Assembly: GCA_029259335.1 (NCBI GenBank)
Contig: JAPDIY010000050.1
Coordinates: forward strand, 1 to 57,270
Direction: 5' to 3'
Length of the DNA stretch: 57,270 bases
Origin: Archaeoglobi archaeon
Lineage (GTDB): Archaea; Halobacteriota; Archaeoglobi; Archaeoglobales; Archaeoglobaceae
The position numbers and the translations under genes are program-made. Of this stretch, positions 9,658 to 19,489 are shown in pieces. The notes beneath the pieces are model-generated. The model was not told the origin of the DNA, made no database searches, and saw only the letters and a list, made by a program, of their open reading frames with translations. Each line of letters begins with the position of its first letter. The first letter of the stretch is position 1.

Positions 9658-9770
9658 GCTTTTACGTTGAACTGAAAACTTAATTATGTTTTGTGCGAAT
9701 TCGAAGGTGAGGTTCTCAGGTAACGTTAAAGTTTTAGAAAGGATTTAAATTTTAACAACCAAGTTTTTTC

Positions 9771-11099
9771 ATGAGTGAGTTTGAAATGTATGATAGATAC
9801 ATTGACAAAAAATACGAACCCGATTTGAGTAGCGATGTTATAGCGGTTTTCCGCGTAAAACCTGCTGAAGGATTCAGCATTGAAGATGTTGCTGGTGCTG
9901 TAGCTGCCGAAAGCAGTACAGGAACTTGGACGACCCTTTATAACTGGTACGACGATGAGAGAGTTGAGAAGCTATCTGCTAAAGCTTACGGTTTTCACGA
10001 TATGGGTGACGGTTCGTGGATCGTCAAAATCGCCTATCCCACTGAACTGTTTGAAGAGCACAACATGCCCGGACTGCTTGCTTCAATAGCTGGAAACGTT
10101 TTCGGAATGAGGAGAGTGGCAGGTTTAAGACTGGAAGATCTTTACCTACCCGAAAAGTTCCTGAAGGACTTCAAAGGACCAGGAAAGGGCAAAGAAGGAG
10201 TTAAGAAGATTTTTGGAGTTAAGAACCGTCCCATTGTTGGGACTGTGCCAAAGCCAAAGGTCGGTTATTCGGTGGAGGAAGTGGAAAAGCTCGCATACGA
10301 GTTGCTGAGTGGTGGGATGGACTACATAAAGGATGACGAAAATCTCACGAGCCCCGACTACTGCAAATTTGAAGATAGGGCGGAGAGGATTGTCAAGACG
10401 ATGGAAAAAGTTGAGAGTGAGACGGGAGAGAGAAAGACTTGGTTTGCAAATATAACCTCAGATGTCAGGGAGATGGAAAAGAGGCTAAAACTTGTTGCAG
10501 AACTTGGCAACCCGTATGTCATGGTGGATGTCGTTGTAACGGGATGGGGAGCTTTGGAGCATATCAGAGACCTCGCCAGCGACTACGGTTTGGCAATCCA
10601 CGGTCACAGAGCCATGCACGCTGCCTTTACGAGAAATCCTCACCATGGCATTTCGATGTTCGTTCTCGCCAAGCTTTACCGCATCATTGGTATAGATCAG
10701 CTTCATGTTGGCACCGCTGGAGCGGGGAAGCTTGAAGGCGGTAAGTGGGAAGTGGTACAGTACGCGAAGGTCTTCAGCGAGCCGGTTTATGAGCCTGGCA
10801 GCAATGACGTCTTCCACCTGAAGCAGAAATTTCACCACATAAAGCCGGCAATGCCTGTTTCATCTGGGGGGCTGCATCCAGGCAATCTTGAGCCTGTAAT
10901 TGAGGCTCTTGGCTCTGACGTAGTTATTCAGGTTGGAGGTGGAACGCTTGGACACCCAGACGGTCCGTTAGCAGGGGCTAAGGCAGTCAGACAGGCGTTG
11001 GACGCAATAATGCAGGGAATACCACTTGAAGACTACGCAGAAACTCATAAAGAGTTGGCGAGAGCCCTAGAGAAGTGGGGCAGGGTGAAGCCAGCTTAA
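9771..11099 (+). CDS. rbcL: Ribulose-1,5-bisphosphate carboxylase/oxygenase, form III
   Basis: GTVPKPKVGYS, GGMDYIKDDENLTSP, HGHRAMHAAFTRNPHHGIS, HVGTAGAGKLEGG and SSGGLHPGN catalytic motifs; 442 aa, archaeal type. Confidence 0.97.
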   Translation: MSEFEMYDRYIDKKYEPDLSSDVIAVFRVKPAEGFSIEDVAGAVAAESSTGTWTTLYNWYDDERVEKLSAKAYGFHDMGDGSWIVKIAYPTELFEEHNMPGLLASIAGNVFGMRRVAGLRLEDLYLPEKFLKDFKGPGKGKEGVKKIFGVKNRPIVGTVPKPKVGYSVEEVEKLAYELLSGGMDYIKDDENLTSPDYCKFEDRAERIVKTMEKVESETGERKTWFANITSDVREMEKRLKLVAELGNPYVMVDVVVTGWGALEHIRDLASDYGLAIHGHRAMHAAFTRNPHHGISMFVLAKLYRIIGIDQLHVGTAGAGKLEGGKWEVVQYAKVFSEPVYEPGSNDVFHLKQKFHHIKPAMPVSSGGLHPGNLEPVIEALGSDVVIQVGGGTLGHPDGPLAGAKAVRQALDAIMQGIPLEDYAETHKELARALEKWGRVKPA

Positions 11100-11240
11100 T
11101 TTCTTGAGGTTTTAAGTGCTAAAAGCCTGTGGTCAGATAACAGGCGTAACAAAGAACTGTCAGCGGATAAATATGGAGAGAAAGAATATGCTCACTCAAA
11201 AATCGAAAACTTTATTTTTTAGCTCGAATCATTTTTAAAA

Positions 11241-12602
11241 ATGAGCATTGATGAGATTATTGCTATTCTTGAGAGTGCCGAAAAGGAGGACTTAAATCCG
11301 CATTCAGGCAAGCTCTTTGCCTATGTATACGAGACGGGCGATGAGAACATAAGAAAGGTTGCGCAGGAAGCTCTAGTCAGGTTCGCGGAAAAGAACCTGC
11401 TCGACTTCACGGTTTTCAGAAGCGCTGTATTCTTCGAGAAGGAAGTTGTTGGATTTGCGAAAAAGCTGATGCATGGAAATGACGGTGTTGTCGGCAGTTA
11501 CACCTTCGGTGGGACTGAGAGCATAATGCTGGCTGTGAAGGCTGCGAGAGATTACTACAGGAAAAGAGAAGGTAAGGCTGAGGTTCCTGAAATTTTAGCA
11601 CCCATCACGATCCATCCCGCATTCTGCAAAGCTGCCCATTACCTCGGTTTGAAGGTTGTAAGACTGCCGGTTGAGGAAACAAAGGCTGACGTCAACGCAT
11701 TCAGCGAGGCAATCAGCGATAAGACTGCATTGGTAGCTATATCGGCCCCCAACTGGCCCTACGGGACGGTTGACCCTGTTGAGGATATTGCCGAGATTGC
11801 GAGGGATAAAAACGTGCTGGTGCATGTTGACGCCTGCCTCGGAGGCTTTATTCTGCCCTTCTTCGAGATGCTCGGAGAGAAGGTTCCGGTTTTCGATTTC
11901 AGAGTTGAAGGCGTGACATCAATTTCCTTGGATGCTCACAAGTATGGCTATGCTCCGAAAGGCTCATCCGTTGTGCTTTTCAGAAATCCAGAACTGAAGA
12001 AATGCTCGATGTATGTTGATGTATCCTCTCCCGGCTACGTTTTTGTCAATCAAGCTGTGCTTTCCTCAAGACCGGAAGGGCCATTAGCTGCTGCCTTTGC
12101 CGTGGTAAAGTATCTCGGCATGGATGGATACAAGGAGCTGGCATCCAAGGTGTTATCTGCCAGAAATAAAATTTATCATGGGATGAAAAAGCTGGGATTC
12201 GAGAGTGTTGGTAAAGTGGAGAGCAGCGTTCTCTCTCTTTACAGCGATGCTGACCTGTTGGGCTTTGTCAACAACATGAAAAAGCTTGGATGGCAGTTGC
12301 ATTTACAGAAGGGGCTGAAGGATTACAGTATCCCGGACAACATCCATCTCACCCTCAGCCCTGTGCACGACAGCGTTGCTGATAGCTTTTTGAGAGATGC
12401 TGAAAAAGCAATTGAGATGAAAGCAGAGGTGGACTCTAAACAGATTTATGCAATGGCTGAGAAGGGTGAGTTTGCGGAGCTAATCAGAGGGATTGAGGAT
12501 GGTAGAATAGACTCCAGCGTTATACCCATGCTACTCGAATCCATTCCTGAGGAAATAGCGGTTGAGCTGATAAAGAACGTCGTGATTGAGTGGTTCAAAT
12601 GA
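11241..12602 (+). CDS. PLP-dependent group II decarboxylase / sphingosine-1-phosphate lyase-like
   Basis: GSYTFGGTESIMLAVKAARDYYR, HPAFCKAAHYLGLKVVRLPV, HVDACLGGFILPF, SLDAHKYGYAPKGSSVVL (PLP lysine). Confidence 0.85.
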   Translation: MSIDEIIAILESAEKEDLNPHSGKLFAYVYETGDENIRKVAQEALVRFAEKNLLDFTVFRSAVFFEKEVVGFAKKLMHGNDGVVGSYTFGGTESIMLAVKAARDYYRKREGKAEVPEILAPITIHPAFCKAAHYLGLKVVRLPVEETKADVNAFSEAISDKTALVAISAPNWPYGTVDPVEDIAEIARDKNVLVHVDACLGGFILPFFEMLGEKVPVFDFRVEGVTSISLDAHKYGYAPKGSSVVLFRNPELKKCSMYVDVSSPGYVFVNQAVLSSRPEGPLAAAFAVVKYLGMDGYKELASKVLSARNKIYHGMKKLGFESVGKVESSVLSLYSDADLLGFVNNMKKLGWQLHLQKGLKDYSIPDNIHLTLSPVHDSVADSFLRDAEKAIEMKAEVDSKQIYAMAEKGEFAELIRGIEDGRIDSSVIPMLLESIPEEIAVELIKNVVIEWFK

Positions 12603-13759
12603 AAGCTTTGCTGACTCTGGGGTTCATACTGATAGTTTTCGCCTCTCAGGCGGTGTGGGTAACATTCTCCCCTGTTTTAACCCTCGCTTCGGAAGATCTC
12701 GGTGTTTCGGTGGAGCTTCTGGGATTGCTAGCCGTAACATACCCTATATTCTTTCTAATTCTCACAATACCTAGTGGACTGCTGTTAGACAGAGACTTCA
12801 AGCGGTGGTTCCTTTTCGGCACCGTTATGACATTTTTCGCCGCTGCTGGCAGATTGTTGAGCTTTAACTACTGGTGGCTGCTGATATGCCAGCTTTCAGG
12901 AGCTCTTGGTCAGCCCTTTTTGCTCAACGCTTTCGTCCCCTACGCATCGCAGCTTTACGGAGAGAAAAGGACTGCTGTGATATCCGCCCTGAGCCTTTCA
13001 ATGTATCTCGGAACGGTTTTTGCACTGGCGGCGGGGCTTAAACTGTACTCCATCGGCGGATTGAAGACATTAATACTGCCCGCTGCAATGGTATCTGTAC
13101 TCGGGATTCTGCTAATTTTAATTGCTTTGAAAGGCGTTGAATTTCGCAAAGCCGAGGAATTTGCCATCAAACAGTTCGGAGCCGTGGTGAAGAGAAAAGA
13201 CCTCTGGATTCTTGGAGCGATTCTTGGATTCGGTGTTGCTACCTTTGACAACCTCGCAACTTGGTTGCAGCCTGCTCTGAGAAACGTGGGGCTGGAGAAG
13301 GTTGCAGGGGATGCAGTAGCGATAGCAATAGTTCTCGGCCTCATCGGTGTTGCTGTTATACCCAGCAGAATTGCGAGAAGAAATCTCAGGACAATTTACA
13401 TGAGGTCTATAACACCGCTGATAGCTCTCTTTTTCATAATTCTGAGTTTCGCCATTAACGACATAATTCTCTTCGCTTTCCTCGGAATTAGCGGGCTTCT
13501 CATGCTTCCAGCCTACGCAATAATCATGGACTGGATCGGTAAGTTCTGTGGTAAAGAGGTTCATGGCAGTGCTACGGGCTTTGTAGGACTTACGAGCAGA
13601 GCAATTTCCGTTGCTCTAACTCTGGGAGCTATGTATTTCATTGGCAGTGCACAGATTTACTTCACGTACCTCACTCTGCCGATATCCATAGCCTTCATAC
13701 TCACATTGATGCTCCCAAACGATCTCAGGATTTCAGAACCTCAAAGTGAACAACAGTGA
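12599..13759 (+). CDS. Major facilitator superfamily transporter
   Basis: About 12 TM segments; ATG overlaps the upstream stop (ATGA at 12599); PSGLLLDRDFKRW MFS loop motif. Confidence 0.85.
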   Translation: MKALLTLGFILIVFASQAVWVTFSPVLTLASEDLGVSVELLGLLAVTYPIFFLILTIPSGLLLDRDFKRWFLFGTVMTFFAAAGRLLSFNYWWLLICQLSGALGQPFLLNAFVPYASQLYGEKRTAVISALSLSMYLGTVFALAAGLKLYSIGGLKTLILPAAMVSVLGILLILIALKGVEFRKAEEFAIKQFGAVVKRKDLWILGAILGFGVATFDNLATWLQPALRNVGLEKVAGDAVAIAIVLGLIGVAVIPSRIARRNLRTIYMRSITPLIALFFIILSFAINDIILFAFLGISGLLMLPAYAIIMDWIGKFCGKEVHGSATGFVGLTSRAISVALTLGAMYFIGSAQIYFTYLTLPISIAFILTLMLPNDLRISEPQSEQQ

Positions 13760-14039
13760 CAAACTCATCATCCTTTATCTCTCCGTAAATCCGCCTCAAT
13801 GCAGAAATCAGCGCATCTCTGCTTTCAAACCCATCCCTTTTTGCATCCTCATCGGTAAGCTCTCTCACTCTTTTGACAACGACTTTCTTCACCTTTGCGA
13901 GGGCAAATCTTTTTCCATCTGCCGTAAGTTCGACAATCCTGCCTACAGGGTAGCTCTTTATCCCTCTTCTTACTGTGGTAATCTTTTCACCCGAAACTAT
14001 CGGCTCCACATATTCTGAATCGAAGTTAATCTTCTCCAT
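13725..14039 (-). CDS. ASCH-domain protein (candidate N4-acetylcytidine amidohydrolase YqfB-like)
   Basis: 104 aa; INFDSEYVEPIVSGEKITTVRRG...YPVGRIVELT...VTVVHFEVL ASCH pattern; overlaps the tmcA 3' end by 14 nt. Confidence 0.8.
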   Translation of the reverse strand: MEKINFDSEYVEPIVSGEKITTVRRGIKSYPVGRIVELTADGKRFALAKVKKVVVKRVRELTDEDAKRDGFESRDALISALRRIYGEIKDDEFVTVVHFEVLKS

Positions 14040-16323
14040 GGTACCATCTCCATACCTTCTTCACAGCGTTCAGCAAAATCCGATATTTTTTAAACCCCTC
14101 CCCCGGCAAATCCTTCCAGTGCTTGAGCTGAAGACATTTCCCGATCAGAACAAGTTCCTCGTCCTCTTCCAGTTCTCCTCTGTCAGTTCTGGAATAGTAG
14201 TATCTCACGAGGGGGCGGATGATGTCGGAAACATACTCATAAAGGCTCATTCCCTGAAAGTACTTGCTCATTCTCCTCCTCTCAACCTTCCCGAATTCTG
14301 GTAGCGGTATCTCAACATCCCTCCTGAGCGATTTGAGCAGGAGTACTGCAGTCTCCGTTTCAAGATCAGAAAGCTCATCAGCGAGATACTCAATCAACCT
14401 CCTCGTGAACTCACCGTTCAGCAGTTCAACCACATTCTCCACATCGGGCTTCAAAGCCCTCAAAACGATAACCGTGTGCTCCCCACTCACCTCATTGCGC
14501 TGAGGGGTAATATGGACTGGCGTGAACCCGTTCTTAGTCCAGAACCTGAGAAGTTCGGGAGACACTCCGAATCCCGAACCGACCCACTCCATGTCTCTAT
14601 TATATGCCCACTCGACGATCTTGGCAAGGGCAAAGCTGCCGATACCCATGTTCATCACTGCTGGATGCGTTGCTATCCTTACAACTCTCGCTCCAACCAT
14701 TTTGGGAAATTCGAAGTGCCAGTAGTGCTTCAGCATCAGATCCGGAATGATCTGACCCTTGGGCTTATACCCATCCTTTATCTTCTCGATGGTCTCATCA
14801 TCAAGCCTCCCCTCAACTGCAATGTGCAGAGAGCATACTGGCTTCCCATTGACTGTCACAACAAAGGGGATGTGATTGGGCATATCTGAGAGTATGGCGA
14901 GGTCAGAGGGGCGGTTGCGGTAGTGGGCGAGGACATAGATACCAAAAAACTCTCTCAGCAGTTTTTCATTGCTCATCAACTCATCCTTTCCAAACTCTCT
15001 GAACTCCAGCTTTCCATCTCTGATCGCCTGCAGGTCTTCCTCTGTAATCTCAGCAGGCTGTGCGTCGAGTAAAAGCACATCGTAGAGCCATTTCTCGATT
15101 GGATCACCTCTACCATATCTTATCGGCTCCTCCATGTGAATTCTGTCTATCTCTACACTTTCATCGCTCTCAAGCCTCTTCAGAAACCTTATGCTGAAAC
15201 CCCTGCCCGTGCCCTCGTAACCGTGAATCGTTGTGGAGAAGATCATGTATCTCACACCTTCGGTGATTTTCAGCAGAACAGGTACATCAATACCAGCAGC
15301 TTCATCCACGATAACAACATCGGCAAAATCCTTCTCGACCATGGCTCTTCTCGGCACGACGTACTCAACCCTTGCATACTTGCTGTTCACAACCGTTATC
15401 ATTCCATTCGTCTCCTTTGCGAAGTACTTCGTCATCCCCTGCCTGACCATCGCCTTTAAAAGGAATTTGAAGTACGTCTGGACTGATTGAGGAGTGGGGG
15501 CGACAACCATAATCCTTACGGGTCTTTTAAGCAACCTCTGCATCCTTGAGATGATGTAGGGTGTAGCAATGCCAAGAATTGCTGTCTTCCCTCTTCCTCT
15601 GTCTGCAGTTATCACAACGGCCTTTCTCTCTCTTTCCCTGTCAAAGAAACGCTCAAAAAGCTGCAAAACCCTTATCTGATCCTGAGTTGCACACAGCTTG
15701 TAGAGCTTCCTTTTTATCTCTATCCCATCCGGTATCCTGATCTCCTCTCTGGAAACTTCTTTCGGTTTGAACTCGTACTCCTTTACTACTTCCCTTCTGT
15801 CTGCATCGAATACTATTATGCCCTCCGCTTTTAAAGTCCGGTTCATGAAACGGCGAAAGAATCTGGCATTGATGTCTTCAACGCTGTATGGCTCGCTCAC
15901 CAGATCCTCATGCCACTTACTCCTTAAATTATTCCAGGCTTCAAGTGGTGGAGAGAAGGCAATGATTACACCACCCTCCCGTATCGTCTCAACAATTATT
16001 CCTAAATCGTTGGGATGGAATCCCTGAGTGAAATCGATGAGCAGAGAGGAGTAAGTTTGTCCCAGAACTCTGGGAGACTCCTTATAATGCAGAAAATCGC
16101 CTTCGAAGTATTTCTCAGCAAGCTCAAGAAAGAAACTTCTTCCGGCAATCAAAAGCTTATCTTCACCACCACTCTTCCTGTACTTCTTGTAAACCCTTTT
16201 CGCAATCTTCATAATCCTCTCATCAAGTTCCTTTGAGCACAGAATAACCATAAATCTGTGTCTGTTTTCAGCAGCAATATCCGCTGCCTTTGTTACCTCA
16301 GCGAGAAGCTTTCGGACGGTCAT
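14026..16323 (-). CDS. tmcA: tRNA(Met) cytidine N4-acetyltransferase
   Basis: 765 aa; VVITADRGRGKTAILGIATPY Walker A, VIVDEAAGIDVPVL, GNAT region RIATHPAVMNMGIGSFALAKIVEWA. Confidence 0.95.
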   Translation of the reverse strand: MTVRKLLAEVTKAADIAAENRHRFMVILCSKELDERIMKIAKRVYKKYRKSGGEDKLLIAGRSFFLELAEKYFEGDFLHYKESPRVLGQTYSSLLIDFTQGFHPNDLGIIVETIREGGVIIAFSPPLEAWNNLRSKWHEDLVSEPYSVEDINARFFRRFMNRTLKAEGIIVFDADRREVVKEYEFKPKEVSREEIRIPDGIEIKRKLYKLCATQDQIRVLQLFERFFDRERERKAVVITADRGRGKTAILGIATPYIISRMQRLLKRPVRIMVVAPTPQSVQTYFKFLLKAMVRQGMTKYFAKETNGMITVVNSKYARVEYVVPRRAMVEKDFADVVIVDEAAGIDVPVLLKITEGVRYMIFSTTIHGYEGTGRGFSIRFLKRLESDESVEIDRIHMEEPIRYGRGDPIEKWLYDVLLLDAQPAEITEEDLQAIRDGKLEFREFGKDELMSNEKLLREFFGIYVLAHYRNRPSDLAILSDMPNHIPFVVTVNGKPVCSLHIAVEGRLDDETIEKIKDGYKPKGQIIPDLMLKHYWHFEFPKMVGARVVRIATHPAVMNMGIGSFALAKIVEWAYNRDMEWVGSGFGVSPELLRFWTKNGFTPVHITPQRNEVSGEHTVIVLRALKPDVENVVELLNGEFTRRLIEYLADELSDLETETAVLLLKSLRRDVEIPLPEFGKVERRRMSKYFQGMSLYEYVSDIIRPLVRYYYSRTDRGELEEDEELVLIGKCLQLKHWKDLPGEGFKKYRILLNAVKKVWRWYHGED

Positions 16324-16385
16324 TGATTAAAGAGGTGCTGTAGGGGTTTAAAATATTGGTGTTGGGTTAAACGGGTTCTGTTCAA

Positions 16386-17327
16386 TCAACTGTGAATAAG
16401 TTCAGCCACGATTTCAAGGGCATCAGCAAGCCTATATGACGGGCGATTAATTATATCTGCATCAACGATAAATACCTTTCCATTCTCAATAGCCTTAATG
16501 CTCTTCAACCTTTCATCGCTGGTAACCCACTCATACACTATATCCTTCCCGCCCCCCATCCCCGTTCCGCTGCTGACGAGTATAACATCAGGATTCGCCG
16601 CAATTAAATCTTCAATGCTCACAACCCTCCACCCGTCAAACCTGAAAACGTTCTCACCGTTTGCAAGCGTTATGACTTCATCAATAAACGTATTTTTCCC
16701 GCTTACCCATATTGGATCATGCCATAGCAGATGCGCAACCTTCACCTTCGGCTTATTTTTAACCTTCTCCCTTGCAGCCTCTATTTTTTCAATCATCTCT
16801 CCAACTACCTTAGTGGCATTGTCGTAATTCCCAGTAGCTCTGCCAATCAAGACTATATCCTTCATCACATCCTGAATCGTTTTAGGGTCGAAGGCTATAA
16901 CGTTTATTCCAAACTTTCTCAGAGTCTCTATCGTTTCCAGACCGTTGCCGTATGACGCGACGACGAGATCTGGCTTTAATGCAAGAACTTTCTCAACGTT
17001 TATCGTCGAATACCCACCAACGCTCACGATCTCTCCATTCTCCTTTTTATCCAGCACGATTGGAGGGTAATTGCAGTAGTCAGTAACACCAACAACTCTA
17101 TCCCCTGCTCCGATAGCAAACAGAATCTCAGTGTTGCTTGGAGCGAGCGATACGATTCTTTCTGGGTGCCCTTCGGATATGGGGTAACCAGTATCGTCAA
17201 CAGGTGTGGTATTAAGTATCTCAGTGAGATTAAACCGTCCTATATTGCTGTGCTGCGGTTCTGGTGGCTGAGAGATGCAGAGAGCAAAAAATAACGCTAT
17301 AAAAACAAGGTAAAAAAATTTTCTCAT
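16386..17327 (-). CDS. btuF: Corrinoid ABC transporter substrate-binding protein (BtuF-like)
   Basis: Hydrophobic leader ending ALCIS; RIVSLAPSNTEILFAIGAGDRVVGVTDYCNYPP; VLALKPDLVVAS; genomic context. Confidence 0.87.
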   Translation of the reverse strand: MRKFFYLVFIALFFALCISQPPEPQHSNIGRFNLTEILNTTPVDDTGYPISEGHPERIVSLAPSNTEILFAIGAGDRVVGVTDYCNYPPIVLDKKENGEIVSVGGYSTINVEKVLALKPDLVVASYGNGLETIETLRKFGINVIAFDPKTIQDVMKDIVLIGRATGNYDNATKVVGEMIEKIEAAREKVKNKPKVKVAHLLWHDPIWVSGKNTFIDEVITLANGENVFRFDGWRVVSIEDLIAANPDVILVSSGTGMGGGKDIVYEWVTSDERLKSIKAIENGKVFIVDADIINRPSYRLADALEIVAELIHS

Positions 17328-19489
17328 CTTATCCGCCTCCTCAGTCCAGCTATCATTGTCAGAGCCAATAGTGCCACCACAACCGAAAATCCCGGCGTTC
17401 GTTTCTCCGTCTGAGTAAGCGTAGCTGTAACCGTAGCTGTTTCTTTAGTTTGTGTGACAGCAGTTGCGGTTGCAGTTGCAGTTTTGGCTGTGGTTGTGGT
17501 TGTGGTAGTTGTGGCTGTAATACTAATGTTAGTCTCAGCAGATACTTTAGCCTTGATCGGATGCGGTTTTCCAAGCATAGCCATGATAGCACTGACCGTC
17601 ATGTAGCCCGGATTCGATGTCTGGTAAGTGGTGTATTTAAAGTATCCCTCCTCCGTCTGAAGGCTGAGCAAATGCTCCACAACGCTGTGGTTGTTCTTTT
17701 TCCACTCCGCTGGATTTATCCCGGCAGCGACCAGAGCCTGTATCGTCCAAGCGTCGCTTGCTGCGTTGCTTGCTGAGTTGCCATAGTACCTCATCCCCCC
17801 ATCATCGTTCTGCCCCTCCTTCAGATACTCCAGAGCTTTGAGAATACAGTCTGAATCCTTGGGCTCGCCTGCGGCAATCAAAGCCTGTATTGCAGCAGCC
17901 GTATCGTCAAAATCGCTTTCTTCACCTACATTCCATGAAAAACCTCCGTCTGGATTCTGCTGAGTCTTAAGCCACTCTGCCGATTTGCTTACATCTTCCC
18001 CAACTGCCTTCAGGGCAAGCATACCCCATATTGTAGTGTAAACGAAATCTCCTATCTGGCCGTTCTTCTTAATCTTCGATCTCAGCATGCTGACGAGGTC
18101 GATTCCTGCAAAGTTTCTCGGATTCTCATCCGCGTAAACGAGGGCGAGAATTGTTCTCGCATAGTCGGCAGTTCCCATCTCTCCAACCTCTTTCCTCAGC
18201 TTATCTTTTATAAAATCAAGTGGACTTTTGTCACTCTTCTTCCAATCATGCGGGTCTTGTCCTGCTGCCACAATCGCCATTATCGCCCAAGAAGTCTTCG
18301 CAACACTGCTGTTCTCTCCGGGATTTGCAAAACCTCCATCATCGTTCTGTATTGACCTCAGCCAGTTCAAAGCTTTTACAATCCTCTCATCACTTGTATT
18401 CAGTGGAAAATCCTTCCATTTAACAGTTACTGCAAATATGCTGAAATTGTTCGTTTTTGCGGTGTAGTAGATGTATTCCTCATCCTCTCCTGTTTTCTCT
18501 GTCGGCAGTTCAATCCATGAACTGTTGAACTTCATCAGAACGACTTCTCTACTATCTGCAATGTCTCTGGGAACTCTGAAGTGTATTTTCGCATCCACTG
18601 AGGCGTTTACTTCCAACTCAAAACAGCTGTAAATAGTGCCGTAAACAACTCCTGAGGGTGTATGAGCTTCCGATAGTGTTATTTCTACAGCCTTATCGCG
18701 ATTACCAATCCAAAGCCCTGTAACCGAGAGGTTCTCTGCGACATCTTCAGGAATTGAAACATTCATCGCCTCTCCCGGTTCTAAGACCAACGGGTAGCTT
18801 GTGTTCAGAATAACTTCAGACTCTCTGACTGTTACATTCTTGCTAATCGAACTCAACAACCCATCATTGTCAGCAACTGTAAGCTTAACCCTATACGTTC
18901 CGGGTTGGGTGTAGGCATGCGTAACAACAACACCTCTGCCACTCTCTCCATCTCCAAAGTCCCAGACATAGGATATTATTTCTCCATCGTCGTATGACTT
19001 GGATGCATTGAACACCACTTCCTCACCGACAAGAGGGTTTTGTGGGGTAAAGGTGAAATCCGGGAACGGAGCTACCTTTTTCGGCCAGATGATACTCACG
19101 TATATTTCATAATCGTTGCCGATAGAGATGTAGATCTTGTATGGTGAGGTTTCTGGTGTTTCGCTCATGCTACGGGAGAAGTACCACACTATTTCGTCTT
19201 CGGGCTTCACTCTGAAATCGGTAGCTGCAACACCGGGCATTGGATCGTCGGGATAATTTACCCAGTACATCCAGCCCGATGTCTCGCCAATATCTCCCTT
19301 GCAGAGGCCTTTAATGCATTTAACAAAAATTCCCCACTCTGTAAGTTCTGGGGTTACCGTAAAACCCTCCATTTCGGAAGCTTTTTTCAGTGCCCCGTAT
19401 GCGGTTCTCCACTCAACTTCTTTCCCCAGCACCGTGAATGTTCCGTATGGCAAAACGTTCTTGTTGCTTTCCCACCACCACTTGAGCAT
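17324..19489 (-). CDS. Surface protein: DUF4430-like (transcobalamin beta-type) + PKD + prenyltransferase/squalene-oxidase-type repeats + Thr-rich stalk + PGF-CTERM anchor
   Basis: WRTAYGALKKASEMEGF...SGWMYWVNYPDDPMPGVAATDFRVKPEDEIVWYF (DUF4430-like); FDPP-like PKD YVWDFGDGESGRGVVVTHAYTQPGTYRVKLTVADNDG; repeats NDDGGFA, NPDGGFSW, NDDGGMRY; C-term TPGFSVVVALLALTMIAGLRRRIR. Lacks its own signal peptide (see 19387-19779). Confidence 0.85.
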   Translation of the reverse strand: MLKWWWESNKNVLPYGTFTVLGKEVEWRTAYGALKKASEMEGFTVTPELTEWGIFVKCIKGLCKGDIGETSGWMYWVNYPDDPMPGVAATDFRVKPEDEIVWYFSRSMSETPETSPYKIYISIGNDYEIYVSIIWPKKVAPFPDFTFTPQNPLVGEEVVFNASKSYDDGEIISYVWDFGDGESGRGVVVTHAYTQPGTYRVKLTVADNDGLLSSISKNVTVRESEVILNTSYPLVLEPGEAMNVSIPEDVAENLSVTGLWIGNRDKAVEITLSEAHTPSGVVYGTIYSCFELEVNASVDAKIHFRVPRDIADSREVVLMKFNSSWIELPTEKTGEDEEYIYYTAKTNNFSIFAVTVKWKDFPLNTSDERIVKALNWLRSIQNDDGGFANPGENSSVAKTSWAIMAIVAAGQDPHDWKKSDKSPLDFIKDKLRKEVGEMGTADYARTILALVYADENPRNFAGIDLVSMLRSKIKKNGQIGDFVYTTIWGMLALKAVGEDVSKSAEWLKTQQNPDGGFSWNVGEESDFDDTAAAIQALIAAGEPKDSDCILKALEYLKEGQNDDGGMRYYGNSASNAASDAWTIQALVAAGINPAEWKKNNHSVVEHLLSLQTEEGYFKYTTYQTSNPGYMTVSAIMAMLGKPHPIKAKVSAETNISITATTTTTTTTAKTATATATAVTQTKETATVTATLTQTEKRTPGFSVVVALLALTMIAGLRRRIR

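Noticed and set aside
17450-17540. Trinucleotide-like repeat stretch (gtggttgtggttgtggtag...) as a possible satellite or CRISPR-like repeat
   Set aside because: It encodes the Thr-rich stalk (TATTTTTTTTAKTATATATAV) preceding the PGF-CTERM anchor; no repeat-spacer structure.
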